Below the pieces are notes generated by a model that had not been told where the DNA came from, searched no databases, and saw nothing but the letters and a program-made list of their open reading frames with translations. This document shows, in pieces, positions 30,717 through 41,776 of a DNA stretch of 64,000 nucleotides. Origin of the DNA: Caballeronia turbans (GTDB taxonomy: Bacteria > Pseudomonadota > Gammaproteobacteria > Burkholderiales > Burkholderiaceae); NCBI GenBank assembly GCA_001544655.2, contig FCOD02000005.1, forward strand, positions 298,440 to 362,439, given 5' to 3'. The translations under genes and the position numbers were made by a program. Every line of letters begins with the position of its first letter. The first letter of the stretch is position 1.

Positions 30717-33700
30717 TCAGCCGTTCTGCGCAAAACCCGCCGCGGCTTCCATGTCCACCGCGACGATGCGCGACACGCCCTGCTCCTGCATCGTCACGCC
30801 GATCAGTTGCTGCGCCATTTCCATCGCGATCTTGTTGTGCGAAATGAACAGGAACTGCGTCTTGGCCGCCATCGCGCGCACGAGGTTCGCGAAGCGTTCC
30901 GTGTTCGCATCGTCGAGCGGCGCGTCCACTTCGTCGAGCAGACAGAACGGCGCGGGATTCAACTGGAACATCGCGAACACGAGCGCGGTCGCGGTGAGCG
31001 CCTTCTCGCCGCCCGAAAGCAGGTGGATCGTCGAATTCTTCTTGCCGGGCGGCTGCGCCATCACCTGCACGCCGGCGTCGAGGATCTCGTCGCCGGTCAT
31101 GATGAGCTTCGCCTGCCCGCCGCCAAAGAGACGCGGGAACAGCTCGCCGAAGTGACGGTTCACCTCGTCGAACGTGCCTTGCAGCAGTGCGCGCGTTTCC
31201 TGGTCGATCTTCTGAATCGCGTCTTCCAGCGTGCCGATGGCGTCGTTCAGATCCGCCGACTGCGCATCGAGGAAGTGCTTGCGCTCGGTCGCCGCCGCGA
31301 GCTCTTCGAGCGCGGCCATGTTGACGGGGCCAAGCGCGGTGATCGCGTTGTTCAGGCGCGTGACCTCGCCTTGCAGATAAGACGGCTTCATGTCCGGCGT
31401 GAGCTTCGCGGCGAGCTCGGCTTCATCGACGCCCGCTGCCTGCAATTGTTCGACGAACTGCTCGCCGCTGATACGCGCGGCCTGCTCCTTCAACTGCAAT
31501 TCGTTGATCTTGTCGCGCAGCGGCTGCAGCGAGCGTTCGGCCATGAGACGCTGCTCGTCGGCCTGACGCAGACGCGCGGTGAGATCGTCCAGTTCGACGC
31601 GCGCCGCATGCAAAGATTCCTCGCGCGCCGCGCGCACTTCGAGCGCGTCCTGCAGACCGGTCTGCGCCGTCTGCTCGTTGATGGTTTCGAGTTCGGCGCG
31701 GGCGTCTTCCAGCGTGCCGGCGATGCGCTCGCTCTGATCGTGCGCCGTGTCGATGTTGCGCCGGTACTCGTCGATCTTCGCGGACAGGCCGCGCACGGCG
31801 AAGCTTGCATCGCTCGCGGCGCGCTCGAGTTCGCGCAGTTCGTGACGCGCATTCGTCAGTTCTTCGTCGAGCGATTCGAACGCGAGCTGGTTGTCTTCGA
31901 AACGCGCCTGCAATTGCGCGATCTCGCCATCATGACGCTCGAACGCGGCTTCCGATTCGGCGCGCAGCGCGCGCTGCTCTTCGATCTGCGCGGCGATCTC
32001 TTCCAGTTCCTCGCCGATTTGCGTACTACGCTGCGTGTAGCGTTCGTGCGCCTGCGCGAGCTTCAGCACGTCGAGCTGCAATGCGTGGACGCGCTGCGTC
32101 GCGCGCTCCGCCGCCGCGCGCGCCTCGGCGAGCGTCTGCGAGCCTTGCGTGTGCGCGGCATCGGCGCGCACGGCGTTGGCTTTCGCTTCGTCGGACAGCA
32201 AGCCTTGAGCGCGCACCTGCTTCGTGAGGTTCTCGATTTCCTGAGCCCGCGCGAGCATGCCCGACTGCTCGGAATCCGACGCGTAGAGCTGCACACCCAC
32301 GCGCGTCACGATGTGCCCCGCTTTCACGACGAACGCGGCGCCCTCCGGCAACTGATTGCGCGAGGCCAGCGCCTGCGCGATATCGTCGACGATGAACGTC
32401 GTCGCGAGCCATTCGTTGAGCACGGCGCGCAGACCCGGATCGTCGATGCGCACGAGCGACAGCAGCGGGCGCAAGCCCTCCGGCGTCTGAACCGGCTTGC
32501 CCGCGACGGGCGGCGAATAGAACGCGAGCTTGGCGGGCGGCGCATCGGTGGCGAACGCCTTGACCCAATCCAGATTCGATACTTCGAGCGCGGCAAGACG
32601 CTCGCGCAACACGGATTCGAGCGCCGCTTCCCAGCCGGGCTCGACGTGCAGCTTTTTCCACAGACGCGGCAGCGCGCCGAGCTCGTGCTTGTCGAGCCAC
32701 GGCTGAATCTTGCCTTCGGTCTGCACGCTTTCCTGAAGCTGCTTCAACGCGGCGAGGCGCGCTTCGAGCTGGTGAATCTGCGCGCTTTCCTTCTGAACGC
32801 GCTCCTGCGCTTCGCGGCGCTCAGCGTCCAGGCGCGGCACCGTTTCCTGCGCATCGGCGAGGCGCGCTTGCGCTTCGGCAAGAATCTCTTCGTTTTCGGC
32901 GAGCTGTATGCGCAACTCTTCGAGATGCGCCTCGTCGGGCGCGTCCAGCCCGCTCGCTTCGCTCTTGAGCCGCTCCTGGCGCTGCTGCAATTGTTGAAGC
33001 TGCTGATCCGCGTTGCGCTGATGCGCCGCTTCGAGCTTGAGCGCCTGCTCCGCGCGCGCGATGCCCGCGCGCTCTTCGTTCAGTTGCGTCTGGTGATCCC
33101 GCCAGCGGGCTTCGAGCGCGGGCAGCGCGTCGTGCTTCGCGGCGGCGGTATCGGCTGCGATCGCGGCTTTTTCCTCGCCTTCGGCAAGCGCTTCGGTCGC
33201 GGTGTCGATCTCGTCGCGCGCCTTCTGCGCCTGCGCCTGCCATTGCTCGCGCTGCGCGGTGAGCGCGGCGATCTGCGCCTGCACGCGATTGCGCGACTCG
33301 ACGATGAAGCGGATCTCCGCCTCGAGCCGGCTCACTTCGGCATTGGCTTCGTAAAGAGAGCCTTGCGCGCCCTGCATCGCGTCGCTTGCGCTGTAGTGCG
33401 CGACACGCAGCGTTTCCAGTTGCGCTTCGACTTCACGCAGACGCGCGGTCTGCGCCTCGAGCTCGACCTGCGCCTCGCGGATCGCGCGCTGCTGGCGTTC
33501 GGCTTCGTTGCCCGCTTCCTTCTTGCGCAAGAGCCACAGCAGACGCTGTTTCTCTTCGCCCTCGGTCTGCAGTTCCTTGTACTTCGTCGCGACGACCGCC
33601 TGCGCTTCGAGCTTCTCGAGATTGGTCGACAGCTCCCGGACGATGTCCTCGACGCGCGTCAGGTTCTCGCGCGTGTCATGCAGACGGTTCTCGGTCTCGC

Positions 33701-34232
33701 GACGGCGCTCCTTGTACTTCGACACCCCGGCAGCTTCTTCGAGGAACACGCGCAGCTCTTCCGGCTTCGCCTCGATGATGCGCGCGATCATGCCCTGCCC
33801 GATGATCGCGTAGGCACGCGGGCCGAGGCCCGTGCCGAGGAAGATGTCCTGAATGTCGCGGCGGCGCGCGGGCAGATTGTTGATGTAGTAGCTGGAGGTG
33901 CCGTCGCGCGTCAGCACGCGTTTCACGGCGATTTCGCCGTAGCTGCTCCACTGGCCGGCGGCGCGGCCGTCGGCGTTATCGAATATGAGTTCGACGCTCG
34001 CCCGGCTGCCGGGTTTGCGCGCCGTCGAGCCATTGAAGATCACGTCCTGCATCGATTCGCCGCGCAACTCGGAGGCGCGCGATTCGCCGAGCACCCAGCG
34101 CACGGCATCGATGATGTTGGACTTGCCACAGCCATTCGGTCCGACCACGCCGACGAGCTGGCCGGGGACCTGGAAATGCGTGGGATCGACGAAGGACTTG
34201 AAGCCAGCGAGTTTTATCGAGGTCAGACGCAC
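30717..34232 (-). CDS. smc: Chromosome segregation protein SMC
   Basis: Condensin ATPase that compacts and segregates the chromosome. At 1,171 residues it is full length. The N-terminal head has Walker A (GPNGCGKSN, residues 31-39); two long antiparallel coiled coils rich in Glu, Ala, Gln and Arg flank a hinge (about residues 510-660, around KPVQTPEGLRPLLSLVRID), and the C-terminal head has the ABC signature LSGGEKALTATALVF and Walker B CLLDEVDAPLDD. scpA and scpB are not in the window. It is followed by zipA after 176 bases. The whole length is also open on the opposite strand, a GC-bias artefact. Confidence 0.98.
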   Translation of the reverse strand: MRLTSIKLAGFKSFVDPTHFQVPGQLVGVVGPNGCGKSNIIDAVRWVLGESRASELRGESMQDVIFNGSTARKPGSRASVELIFDNADGRAAGQWSSYGEIAVKRVLTRDGTSSYYINNLPARRRDIQDIFLGTGLGPRAYAIIGQGMIARIIEAKPEELRVFLEEAAGVSKYKERRRETENRLHDTRENLTRVEDIVRELSTNLEKLEAQAVVATKYKELQTEGEEKQRLLWLLRKKEAGNEAERQQRAIREAQVELEAQTARLREVEAQLETLRVAHYSASDAMQGAQGSLYEANAEVSRLEAEIRFIVESRNRVQAQIAALTAQREQWQAQAQKARDEIDTATEALAEGEEKAAIAADTAAAKHDALPALEARWRDHQTQLNEERAGIARAEQALKLEAAHQRNADQQLQQLQQRQERLKSEASGLDAPDEAHLEELRIQLAENEEILAEAQARLADAQETVPRLDAERREAQERVQKESAQIHQLEARLAALKQLQESVQTEGKIQPWLDKHELGALPRLWKKLHVEPGWEAALESVLRERLAALEVSNLDWVKAFATDAPPAKLAFYSPPVAGKPVQTPEGLRPLLSLVRIDDPGLRAVLNEWLATTFIVDDIAQALASRNQLPEGAAFVVKAGHIVTRVGVQLYASDSEQSGMLARAQEIENLTKQVRAQGLLSDEAKANAVRADAAHTQGSQTLAEARAAAERATQRVHALQLDVLKLAQAHERYTQRSTQIGEELEEIAAQIEEQRALRAESEAAFERHDGEIAQLQARFEDNQLAFESLDEELTNARHELRELERAASDASFAVRGLSAKIDEYRRNIDTAHDQSERIAGTLEDARAELETINEQTAQTGLQDALEVRAAREESLHAARVELDDLTARLRQADEQRLMAERSLQPLRDKINELQLKEQAARISGEQFVEQLQAAGVDEAELAAKLTPDMKPSYLQGEVTRLNNAITALGPVNMAALEELAAATERKHFLDAQSADLNDAIGTLEDAIQKIDQETRALLQGTFDEVNRHFGELFPRLFGGGQAKLIMTGDEILDAGVQVMAQPPGKKNSTIHLLSGGEKALTATALVFAMFQLNPAPFCLLDEVDAPLDDANTERFANLVRAMAAKTQFLFISHNKIAMEMAQQLIGVTMQEQGVSRIVAVDMEAAAGFAQNG

Positions 34233-34356
34233 GGCGATATCGCTGTTTGGAATTGATGACGGAGGATAGATGGCAGACGAGCCGCATTGCGGCGCGTCGA
34301 TCGCATTCGGTCACGCAACGCGACGACGCATGCGTGTCCCGGCGAAGCGGACACCA

Positions 34357-35334
34357 TCATACCATCGCGCGAGTCGATTTCTTTTTGCTTTCCGGCGCCT
34401 CTTCTACGATGTCGAGCGCTTCGGGCGCGGGAGGCGAGCGCGCTGCGCCCTGTCGATGCACCCACGCCGACAGCACGCACGCCACGACGATGCACGCGCC
34501 GCCCGCCCATTCGCGCGGGCCGGGCACTTCGCCTGCGAACAGCCACGCCGAGAGCGCGGTGACGACGAGCTCGAAGAGCATGATGATCGACGCGCGATTG
34601 GCGGGCACCCGCGCGAGCCCGACCTGCACGATCATGTTGTTGCCCGCGAGCACGACGCCCAGCCCGATCACGATAAACGTCACCGTGGGCAGGAGCGCGG
34701 CGGCGGGCGGCGCGGGCATCGGCTCGAACAGCGTGACGACAGACGCGATCAGCGCCGCGCCGCCGAAGATCACGGCCGTGCGCATCTCGGGCTTCATCGC
34801 GGGCAGGATGCGCGTGACCTTCACGACAAGCACGTTGCTCATCGCGAAGCCCATGCCGCCGACGAGACCCGCCCATTCCGCGAGATCGGCGGGCAACGGC
34901 ACGCCGAGCTCGGGCGACCAGAGCATCGTCACGGCGCCCGCGAGCGAGAGCAGCGAGAGCGCCGCATCGGCGCGAGTCAGGCGTTCTTTCAGGATGAAGT
35001 GCGCGAAGATCGCGGTCCACGCGGGCGTCAGATAGAAGAGCAGCAGCACGCGCATCACCTGGCCGTGGATCGCGCCCCACACGAAACCGATATTGGTCAC
35101 GCCCGCCGCCACGCCTAGCCCGACGAGCAGCCAGTGCCAGGAGAGCGTACTGATCGAGCGGCGTTTGGCGAGCAGCACGAAGACGCACGCGGCGGCGCTC
35201 GTCGTCGCGCTGGCGGCCGTGCCGGAGAGGCCCATCGCGGCGAGCATGCGCATCGGGTACCAGACGAGGCCCCACACCGAGGCGCCCAGCATGATCGCGA
35301 GCGTCGGCCATGCATTGCGCAGTCCGCGGGTCAT
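34357..35334 (-). CDS. EamA/DMT-family transporter
   Basis: A 325-residue multi-membrane protein of the drug/metabolite transporter superfamily. It has about ten hydrophobic segments arranged as two EamA repeats; each repeat ends in a family-type pattern (the first with LLFYLTPAWTAIFAHFILKE, the second with IIMLFELVVTALSAWLFAGE). The substrate cannot be predicted: relatives export amino acids, purines or drugs. The tail (residues 305-325) is charged and cytosolic. It lies 124 bases upstream of smc on the same strand and is divergent from dapC, with no clear functional link to either. Confidence 0.88.
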   Translation of the reverse strand: MTRGLRNAWPTLAIMLGASVWGLVWYPMRMLAAMGLSGTAASATTSAAACVFVLLAKRRSISTLSWHWLLVGLGVAAGVTNIGFVWGAIHGQVMRVLLLFYLTPAWTAIFAHFILKERLTRADAALSLLSLAGAVTMLWSPELGVPLPADLAEWAGLVGGMGFAMSNVLVVKVTRILPAMKPEMRTAVIFGGAALIASVVTLFEPMPAPPAAALLPTVTFIVIGLGVVLAGNNMIVQVGLARVPANRASIIMLFELVVTALSAWLFAGEVPGPREWAGGACIVVACVLSAWVHRQGAARSPPAPEALDIVEEAPESKKKSTRAMV

Positions 35335-35433
35335 GCCGGCGCCCCGCCCATCATGCCCTTTTCGAGCTTGTTCATTCGTGTCTTGTCCTTCGTGCCGCGC
35401 GCCGCTGCCCGCTTTCGAGCCAGGGGCGCGCGC

Positions 35434-35439
35434 TATAAT
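35434..35439 (+). promoter_or_regulatory. Consensus -10 box upstream of dapC
   Basis: A perfect TATAAT at 35434-35439. The -35 is weak (GCTTTC at 35411-35416 with a 17-base spacer). Transcription would start near 35446, about 90 bases before the dapC start. Confidence 0.5.
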
Positions 35440-35536
35440 CGTCCGCTTGCTTCGCGTCCGTTCGATGTCTTTCGATGCCTTCCTCGCAGGCGCTTTACTG
35501 CCTCGCGCGCATCGCTCACTGCTTACCGGTCACGCC

Positions 35537-36754
35537 GTGAATCCACTTCTCAAGAAACTTCAGCCTTATCCCTTCGAAAAGCTTCGTGCGCTCTTCAAAG
35601 GCATCGAGCCTCGCGCCGGATTCACGCCGATCAGCTTCGGCATCGGCGAGCCGAAGCATCCGACGCCGCCGCTGATCCGCGACGCGGTGATCCATGCGCT
35701 CGACGGTCTCGCCTCTTATCCGGCGACGCTCGGCAGCGAGCCGCTGCGCGCGGCGATCGCGGCATGGGTGATGCAGCGCTACGGCCTCGAATCGATCGAT
35801 GCGGCGACGCAGGTCCTGCCCGTTTCCGGCTCGCGAGAAGCGCTCTTCGCGCTCGCGCAGACCGTGATCGACAGTCGTACGACGAACGCCGCCGAACCGC
35901 CCATCGTACTCTGCCCGAACCCGTTCTATCAAATCTACGAAGGCGCAGCCCTGCTCGCGGGCGCCGAGCCGTACTTCGTCAACAGCGATCCCGCGCGCAA
36001 TTTCGCGTGCGACTATTCGGCGGTGCCCGAGCACATCTGGGCACGCACGCAACTGCTCTACGTGTGCTCGCCGGGCAATCCGACCGGCGCGGTGCTCACG
36101 CTCGAGAACTGGCGCGAGCTCTTCGCGCTGTCAGACAAGCACGGCTTCGTGATCGCGTCGGACGAATGCTATTCGGAAATCTATTTCGACGAGACCAATC
36201 CGCCGCTCGGCGGCCTCGAAGCGGCGCGGCTGCTCAATCGCGGCTTCGAGCGTCTCGTGATGCTCTCGAGCCTGTCGAAGCGATCGAACGTGCCCGGCAT
36301 GCGCTCGGGCTTCGTCGCGGGCGATGCGTCGATCCTGAAGGACTTCCTGCTCTACCGCACCTATCACGGCGCGGCGCTGTCGACGGTGTTTCAGCGCGCG
36401 AGCGTCGTCGCGTGGCAGGATGAAACGCACGTGCGCGACAACCGCGCGAAGTATCTGAAAAAATTCCAGACAGTCACGCCGATGCTCGCCGACGTGCTCG
36501 ACGTGCGCCTGCCCGACGCCGCGTTCTACCTCTGGGCGAACGTTTCGGGCACCGGGCTCACGGATACCGAGTTCGCGGCGCGCCTGTACGCCGACTATAA
36601 TGTGACGGTTCTGCCGGGCTCTTTTCTCGCTCGCCTCGCGCACGGCACGAATCCCGGTGAAGGGTTCGTGCGTATCGCGCTCGTGGCCGAGACCGGGGAA
36701 TGTGTCGAAGGAGCCCGCCGCATCGTCGAATTCTGCCGCTCGCTCAAGTCCTGA
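35537..36754 (+). CDS. dapC: Succinyldiaminopimelate aminotransferase
   Basis: Transfers an amino group to N-succinyl-2-amino-6-oxopimelate in lysine and meso-diaminopimelate synthesis. A 405-residue fold-type I PLP enzyme with [21 protein letters not shown] and the PLP-binding [17 protein letters not shown] block (Lys248). I use the GTG at 35537 because family proteins begin with NPLL-like [14 protein letters not shown]. The ATG at 35465 would add 24 residues. No strong ribosome binding site is visible for either start. The next genes, dapD and dapE, complete the succinylase branch, so the assignment to DapC rather than a generic aminotransferase is well supported. Confidence 0.92.
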   Translation: MNPLLKKLQPYPFEKLRALFKGIEPRAGFTPISFGIGEPKHPTPPLIRDAVIHALDGLASYPATLGSEPLRAAIAAWVMQRYGLESIDAATQVLPVSGSREALFALAQTVIDSRTTNAAEPPIVLCPNPFYQIYEGAALLAGAEPYFVNSDPARNFACDYSAVPEHIWARTQLLYVCSPGNPTGAVLTLENWRELFALSDKHGFVIASDECYSEIYFDETNPPLGGLEAARLLNRGFERLVMLSSLSKRSNVPGMRSGFVAGDASILKDFLLYRTYHGAALSTVFQRASVVAWQDETHVRDNRAKYLKKFQTVTPMLADVLDVRLPDAAFYLWANVSGTGLTDTEFAARLYADYNVTVLPGSFLARLAHGTNPGEGFVRIALVAETGECVEGARRIVEFCRSLKS

Positions 36755-36800
36755 CGCACATCGAGCGTCGCCGGTCCAATCCTCCATCCTTGATATCACT

Positions 36801-37628
36801 ATGTCGCAACAACTTCAGAGCATCATCGATACCGCCTGGGAAAACCGCGCCGAGCTTTCGCCCAAGGCCGCGCCCGCCGAAGTCCGCGAAGCCGTCGCGC
36901 ACGCAATCGAGCAACTCGACCGTGGCCAGATGCGCGTCGCCGAAAAACGTGACGGCGACTGGGTCGTGAATCAGTGGCTGAAGAAGGCCGTGCTGCTGTC
37001 GTTCCGCCTGGAAGACAACGCGCCGATGCCCGCGGGCGGCTACTCGCAGTTCTACGACAAGGTGCCTTCGAAGTTCGCGAACTACACGGCCGAAGATTTC
37101 GCGGCGGGCGGTTTCCGCGTCGTGCCGCCGGCCATCGCGCGCCGCGGCTCGTTCATCGCGAAGAACGTCGTGCTGATGCCGTCGTACACCAACATCGGCG
37201 CGTATGTCGACGAAGGCACGATGGTGGACACATGGGCCACCGTCGGCTCGTGCGCGCAGATCGGCAAGAACGTGCATCTGTCGGGCGGCGTGGGCATCGG
37301 CGGCGTGCTGGAGCCGCTGCAGGCGAACCCGGTCATCATCGAGGACAACTGCTTCATCGGCGCGCGTTCGGAAGTGGTGGAAGGCGTGATCGTCGAAGAG
37401 AATTCCGTCATTTCGATGGGCGTGTATCTCGGCCAGTCGACCAAGATCTATGACCGCGAAACCGGCGAAGTCAGCTATGGCCGCATTCCGGCGGGCTCGG
37501 TCGTCGTCGCGGGCAATCTGCCGTCGAAGGACGGCTCGCACAGCCTGTACTGCGCCGTGATCGTCAAGAAGGTCGACGCCAAGACGCGCGCGAAAGTCGG
37601 CCTCAACGAACTGCTGCGAGGCGACTGA
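36801..37628 (+). CDS. dapD: Tetrahydrodipicolinate N-succinyltransferase
   Basis: Adds a succinyl group to tetrahydrodipicolinate in lysine/diaminopimelate synthesis. A 275-residue trimeric left-handed beta-helix enzyme, with an N-terminal helical domain ([19 protein letters not shown]), substrate loop [18 protein letters not shown], then hexapeptide turns ([57 protein letters not shown]). The length and every block agree with the family. It follows dapC by 46 bases and is followed by the ArsC-like gene after two bases. Confidence 0.97.
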   Translation: MSQQLQSIIDTAWENRAELSPKAAPAEVREAVAHAIEQLDRGQMRVAEKRDGDWVVNQWLKKAVLLSFRLEDNAPMPAGGYSQFYDKVPSKFANYTAEDFAAGGFRVVPPAIARRGSFIAKNVVLMPSYTNIGAYVDEGTMVDTWATVGSCAQIGKNVHLSGGVGIGGVLEPLQANPVIIEDNCFIGARSEVVEGVIVEENSVISMGVYLGQSTKIYDRETGEVSYGRIPAGSVVVAGNLPSKDGSHSLYCAVIVKKVDAKTRAKVGLNELLRGD

Positions 37629-37630
37629 TC

Positions 37631-38002
37631 GTGGCGCGCGGTTCCACTCCGACCACCGTCGTCTACGGCATTCCGAATTGCGACACCGTGAAAAAAGCGC
37701 GCGTGTGGCTGGAAGAGCACGGCGTGCCGTTCGAGTTTCACGACTTCAAGAAGGCCGGCGTGTCGAATGCGCTGATTCAGGACTGGCTGAAGGACGTGCC
37801 GCTCGACCAGCTCATCAACAAGCGCGGCACGACGTGGCGCGGCTTGTCCGACGTGCACAAGGCCGAAGCCGATACGACCGGCGGCGCGATCGCGCTGATG
37901 ATTCACAAGCCGTCGATCATCAAGCGGCCGGTCGTCGTCGTGAACGGGCGCGTGAAGACGCTCGGGTTTTCGGCCGAGCAGTACGAAACGCTCTTCGCCT
38001 GA
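37631..38002 (+). CDS. ArsC/Spx-family reductase-like protein (YffB type)
   Basis: A 123-residue thioredoxin-fold protein with VVYGIPNCDTVKKARVWLEE. Cys17 is the lone cysteine where arsenate reductase has its active site. The rest (INKRGTTWRG, ALMIHKPSIIKRPVVVVNG) matches the YffB/ArsC-like group rather than true arsenate reductase. There is no arsenic gene nearby. The GTG start is two bases after the dapD stop and the gene lies between dapD and dapE, an arrangement seen in many proteobacteria (yffB-dapE in E. coli), which suggests a link with diaminopimelate synthesis or redox control. The function is unknown. Confidence 0.9.
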   Translation: MARGSTPTTVVYGIPNCDTVKKARVWLEEHGVPFEFHDFKKAGVSNALIQDWLKDVPLDQLINKRGTTWRGLSDVHKAEADTTGGAIALMIHKPSIIKRPVVVVNGRVKTLGFSAEQYETLFA

Positions 38003-38021
38003 GCGAACGCGATGACTGTGA

Positions 38022-39236
<1,215 letters not shown>

Positions 39237-39266
39237 ATTCAATCTCACAATAACAAGGAGCCTTCA

Positions 39267-40151
39267 ATGGCGCTGCCCTTCACCACCGTGCGCGACCTGC
39301 TGCGCTTCGGCGTCTCGCGTTTCACCGAAGCAGGCCTGTCGTTCGGCCACGGCTCGGCCAATGCCTACGACGAAGCCGCGTATCTGATCCTGCATACGCT
39401 GCATCTGCCGCTCGACACGCTCGACCCGTTCCTCGACGCGCGCCTGCTCGACAACGAAATCGACGCCGTCATGAAAGTGATCGAGCGCCGCGCGAAGGAG
39501 CGCATTCCCGCCGCGTACATCACGCAGGAAGCGTGGATGCACGGCCGCCGCTTCTACGTCGACGAGCGCGTGATCGTGCCGCGTTCGTTCATCGGCGAGT
39601 TGCTGCAGGACGGCTTGCAGCCGTATGTCGCCGATCCGGATCAGGTCACGCGCGTGCTCGAGCTGTGCACCGGCTCCGGCTGTCTCGCGATCCTCGCCGC
39701 GCAAGCCTTCGAAAACGCCGATGTCGATGCCGTCGACATCTCGGCCGATGCGCTCGCGGTCGCGCGCCGCAACGTCGACGAATACGGGCTCGACGCGCGC
39801 GTGAGCCTCTACGAAGGTGACCTGTACGCGCCGCTGCCGCCGGCGCGTTACGAGGTGATCATCACCAATCCGCCCTACGTCAACGCACAGGCGATGCAGG
39901 CGCTGCCGGAAGAGTACCGGCACGAGCCCGAGCTCGCGCTCGCGGGCGGCGCGGATGGCATGGACGTCGTGCGGCGCATCGTGCGCGACGCGCGCAAGTG
40001 GCTGACCGAAGACGGCGTGCTCGTCGTCGAAATCGGCAACGAGCGGCCGAACGTGGAAGCCGCGCTCGGCGGTCTCGATCTCGTCTGGCTCTCGACGAGC
40101 GCCGGCGACGACAACGTGTTCCTGATCCAGGCCGCCGATCTTCCGGCGTGA
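39267..40151 (+). CDS. prmB: 50S ribosomal protein L3 glutamine methyltransferase
   Basis: Methylates a glutamine side chain of ribosomal protein L3 using S-adenosylmethionine. The 294 residues have a helical N-terminal domain, the SAM motif VLELCTGSGCLAILAA and the glutamine-methyltransferase signature ITNPPYVNAQAM (NPPY at 201-204), then the RYHEPELAL-like EEYRHEPELALAGGADGMDV block, which is typical of PrmB. PrmC (release factor methylase) is the nearest alternative but it lacks that N-terminal segment. A clear AAGGAG precedes the ATG. Confidence 0.93.
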   Translation: MALPFTTVRDLLRFGVSRFTEAGLSFGHGSANAYDEAAYLILHTLHLPLDTLDPFLDARLLDNEIDAVMKVIERRAKERIPAAYITQEAWMHGRRFYVDERVIVPRSFIGELLQDGLQPYVADPDQVTRVLELCTGSGCLAILAAQAFENADVDAVDISADALAVARRNVDEYGLDARVSLYEGDLYAPLPPARYEVIITNPPYVNAQAMQALPEEYRHEPELALAGGADGMDVVRRIVRDARKWLTEDGVLVVEIGNERPNVEAALGGLDLVWLSTSAGDDNVFLIQAADLPA

Positions 40152-40164
40152 GCCTTCCGCTCAG

Positions 40165-40198
40165 GCGAACGTTGCGGCGCACGCGCGGCAACGTTCGC
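40165..40198. repeat. Perfect 11-bp inverted repeat after prmB
   Basis: GCGAACGTTGC (40165-40175) and GCAACGTTCGC (40188-40198) flank a 12-base loop, 13 bases after the prmB stop. There is no T-run. It may be a rho-dependent stop or mRNA-stabilising hairpin, or an operator for cls. Confidence 0.6.
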
Positions 40199-40272
40199 TA
40201 ACACTTCGCGGGAAAGGGTTGGGTAATATGGCAACTCGCCAATAGCGAGGCCCTTCGCTCCTCCCCGCGTCT

Positions 40273-41763
40273 ATGCAAGCATCCGACTGGCTACACCTCG
40301 GCACGCTCGTGATGGCCGCGCATGTGCTCGGCGTGATCGCCGCCATCCATGCCGTCATCAACACTCGCACGTCACAAGGCGCGGTGGCGTGGGCGGTGTC
40401 GCTCGTCGCGATGCCCTACTTCACGCTGATTCCCTATCTCTTCCTCGGCCGCAGCAAGTTTGCGGGCTATATCGACGAGCGTCGGCTGGAGATCGAGATC
40501 CTGCGCAGCCGCTCGAAGCCCGCCGAATGGGACTCCGGCGCACGCAGCGATGCGCCCGAAGCCGCTGCGCTCGTCGATGCCACCGGCGTGCGCGGCGAAA
40601 TCGCGCCGGGACCGGCGTCCTATCTCGGCAATCCGACGATCCGCACCTTGCAGCGACTTTCCGGCATGCCGTTTTTGCGCGGCAACTCGGCGCGCGTGCT
40701 CATCAATGGCGACGCCACGTTCACGGCTATCCTCGAAGCCATAGCCGCAGCGGAACACTATGTGGTCGTGCAGTTTTTCATCGTGCGCGCCGACGCGCTC
40801 GGCGAATTGCTCAAGGACGCGCTCATCAAGAAAGCCCAGGCCGGCGTGCGCGTGTATTTCCTGTACGACAGCATCGGCAGCTTCGACCTGCCGCATCGCT
40901 ACGTGAGCGCGCTGCGCGCGGGCGGCGTCGAGGCGCATCCGTTCGCGGCCACCCGCAAGTTCGTGCACCGTTTCCAGATCAACTTCCGCAATCATCGGAA
41001 GATCGTCGTGGTGGACGGCAAGCGCGCGTTCGTCGGCGGGCACAACGTCGGCGTCGAATATCTCGGCGGCAATCCGCGGCTCTCGCCGTGGCGCGACACG
41101 CACGTGGAAGTGCGCGGGCCGGCGGTCGCGAGCATCCAGTTCGTGTTCACCGAAGACTGGTACTGGGCGACGCAGCGTCTGCCCGAACTCGGCCCCGCGC
41201 CGCATTCGGACGAGAACATGCACTGCATGGTGCTGTCGAGCGGTCCCGCCGACAAACAGGAGACCTGCTCGCTCTTTTTCGTCGAGGCGATCAACGCGGC
41301 GCGCGAGCGCATCTGGATCACATCGCCCTATCTGATTCCCGACGAAGCCGTATTTTCGGCGCTCAGGCTTGCGGTGATGCGCGGCGTGGACGTGCGCATC
41401 CTGATTCCGAGCCGTCGCGACCATCGCGTGGTCTTCGCGGCATCCCGGCTGTATGCGTACGACCTCGTTCAGGCGGGCGTGCGCATCTTCCGCTACAGGC
41501 CGGGCTTTCTGCATCAGAAGGTCGTGCTCGTCGACGACATCGCCGCGTCGATCGGCAGCGCGAATCTCGACAACCGGTCGTTTCGCCTTAACTTCGAAAT
41601 CACGGTGCTGACGGTCGATCGCGCGTTCGCGAGCCAGGTCGAATCGATGCTGCTCGCCGACTTCGCGGATTCCTTCGAGATCGACAGCAACGACTACCGC
41701 GGCAAGACGTTCTGGCTCCGCATGGCGATGCACGTCGCGCGCCTTTTCTCGCCGATCCTCTGA
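40273..41763 (+). CDS. cls: Cardiolipin synthase
   Basis: Condenses two phosphatidylglycerols to cardiolipin in the inner membrane. The 496 residues hold two N-terminal transmembrane helices (about 8-30 and 38-58) and two phospholipase D domains, each with a HKD motif: HRKIVVVD (His241, Lys243, Asp248) and HQKVVLVD (His414, Lys416, Asp421). The FRNHRKIVVVDGKRAFVGG and IGSANLDNRSF surroundings match ClsA-type enzymes. The start is the ATG at 40273, directly before the first membrane helix. It is 121 bases after prmB and converges on the glutathione peroxidase gene with 13 bases between them. Confidence 0.94.
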   Translation: MQASDWLHLGTLVMAAHVLGVIAAIHAVINTRTSQGAVAWAVSLVAMPYFTLIPYLFLGRSKFAGYIDERRLEIEILRSRSKPAEWDSGARSDAPEAAALVDATGVRGEIAPGPASYLGNPTIRTLQRLSGMPFLRGNSARVLINGDATFTAILEAIAAAEHYVVVQFFIVRADALGELLKDALIKKAQAGVRVYFLYDSIGSFDLPHRYVSALRAGGVEAHPFAATRKFVHRFQINFRNHRKIVVVDGKRAFVGGHNVGVEYLGGNPRLSPWRDTHVEVRGPAVASIQFVFTEDWYWATQRLPELGPAPHSDENMHCMVLSSGPADKQETCSLFFVEAINAARERIWITSPYLIPDEAVFSALRLAVMRGVDVRILIPSRRDHRVVFAASRLYAYDLVQAGVRIFRYRPGFLHQKVVLVDDIAASIGSANLDNRSFRLNFEITVLTVDRAFASQVESMLLADFADSFEIDSNDYRGKTFWLRMAMHVARLFSPIL

Positions 41764-41776
41764 ACGCGCGCGCCGC

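Noticed and set aside
30807-34256. A 1,149-residue open frame on the plus strand, antisense to the whole of smc
   Set aside because: GC-rich codon use leaves few stops on the opposite strand. No recognisable domain, and smc on the other strand is unmistakable. The same applies to long antisense frames over bamA (9868-12477) and ppsA (399-2399).
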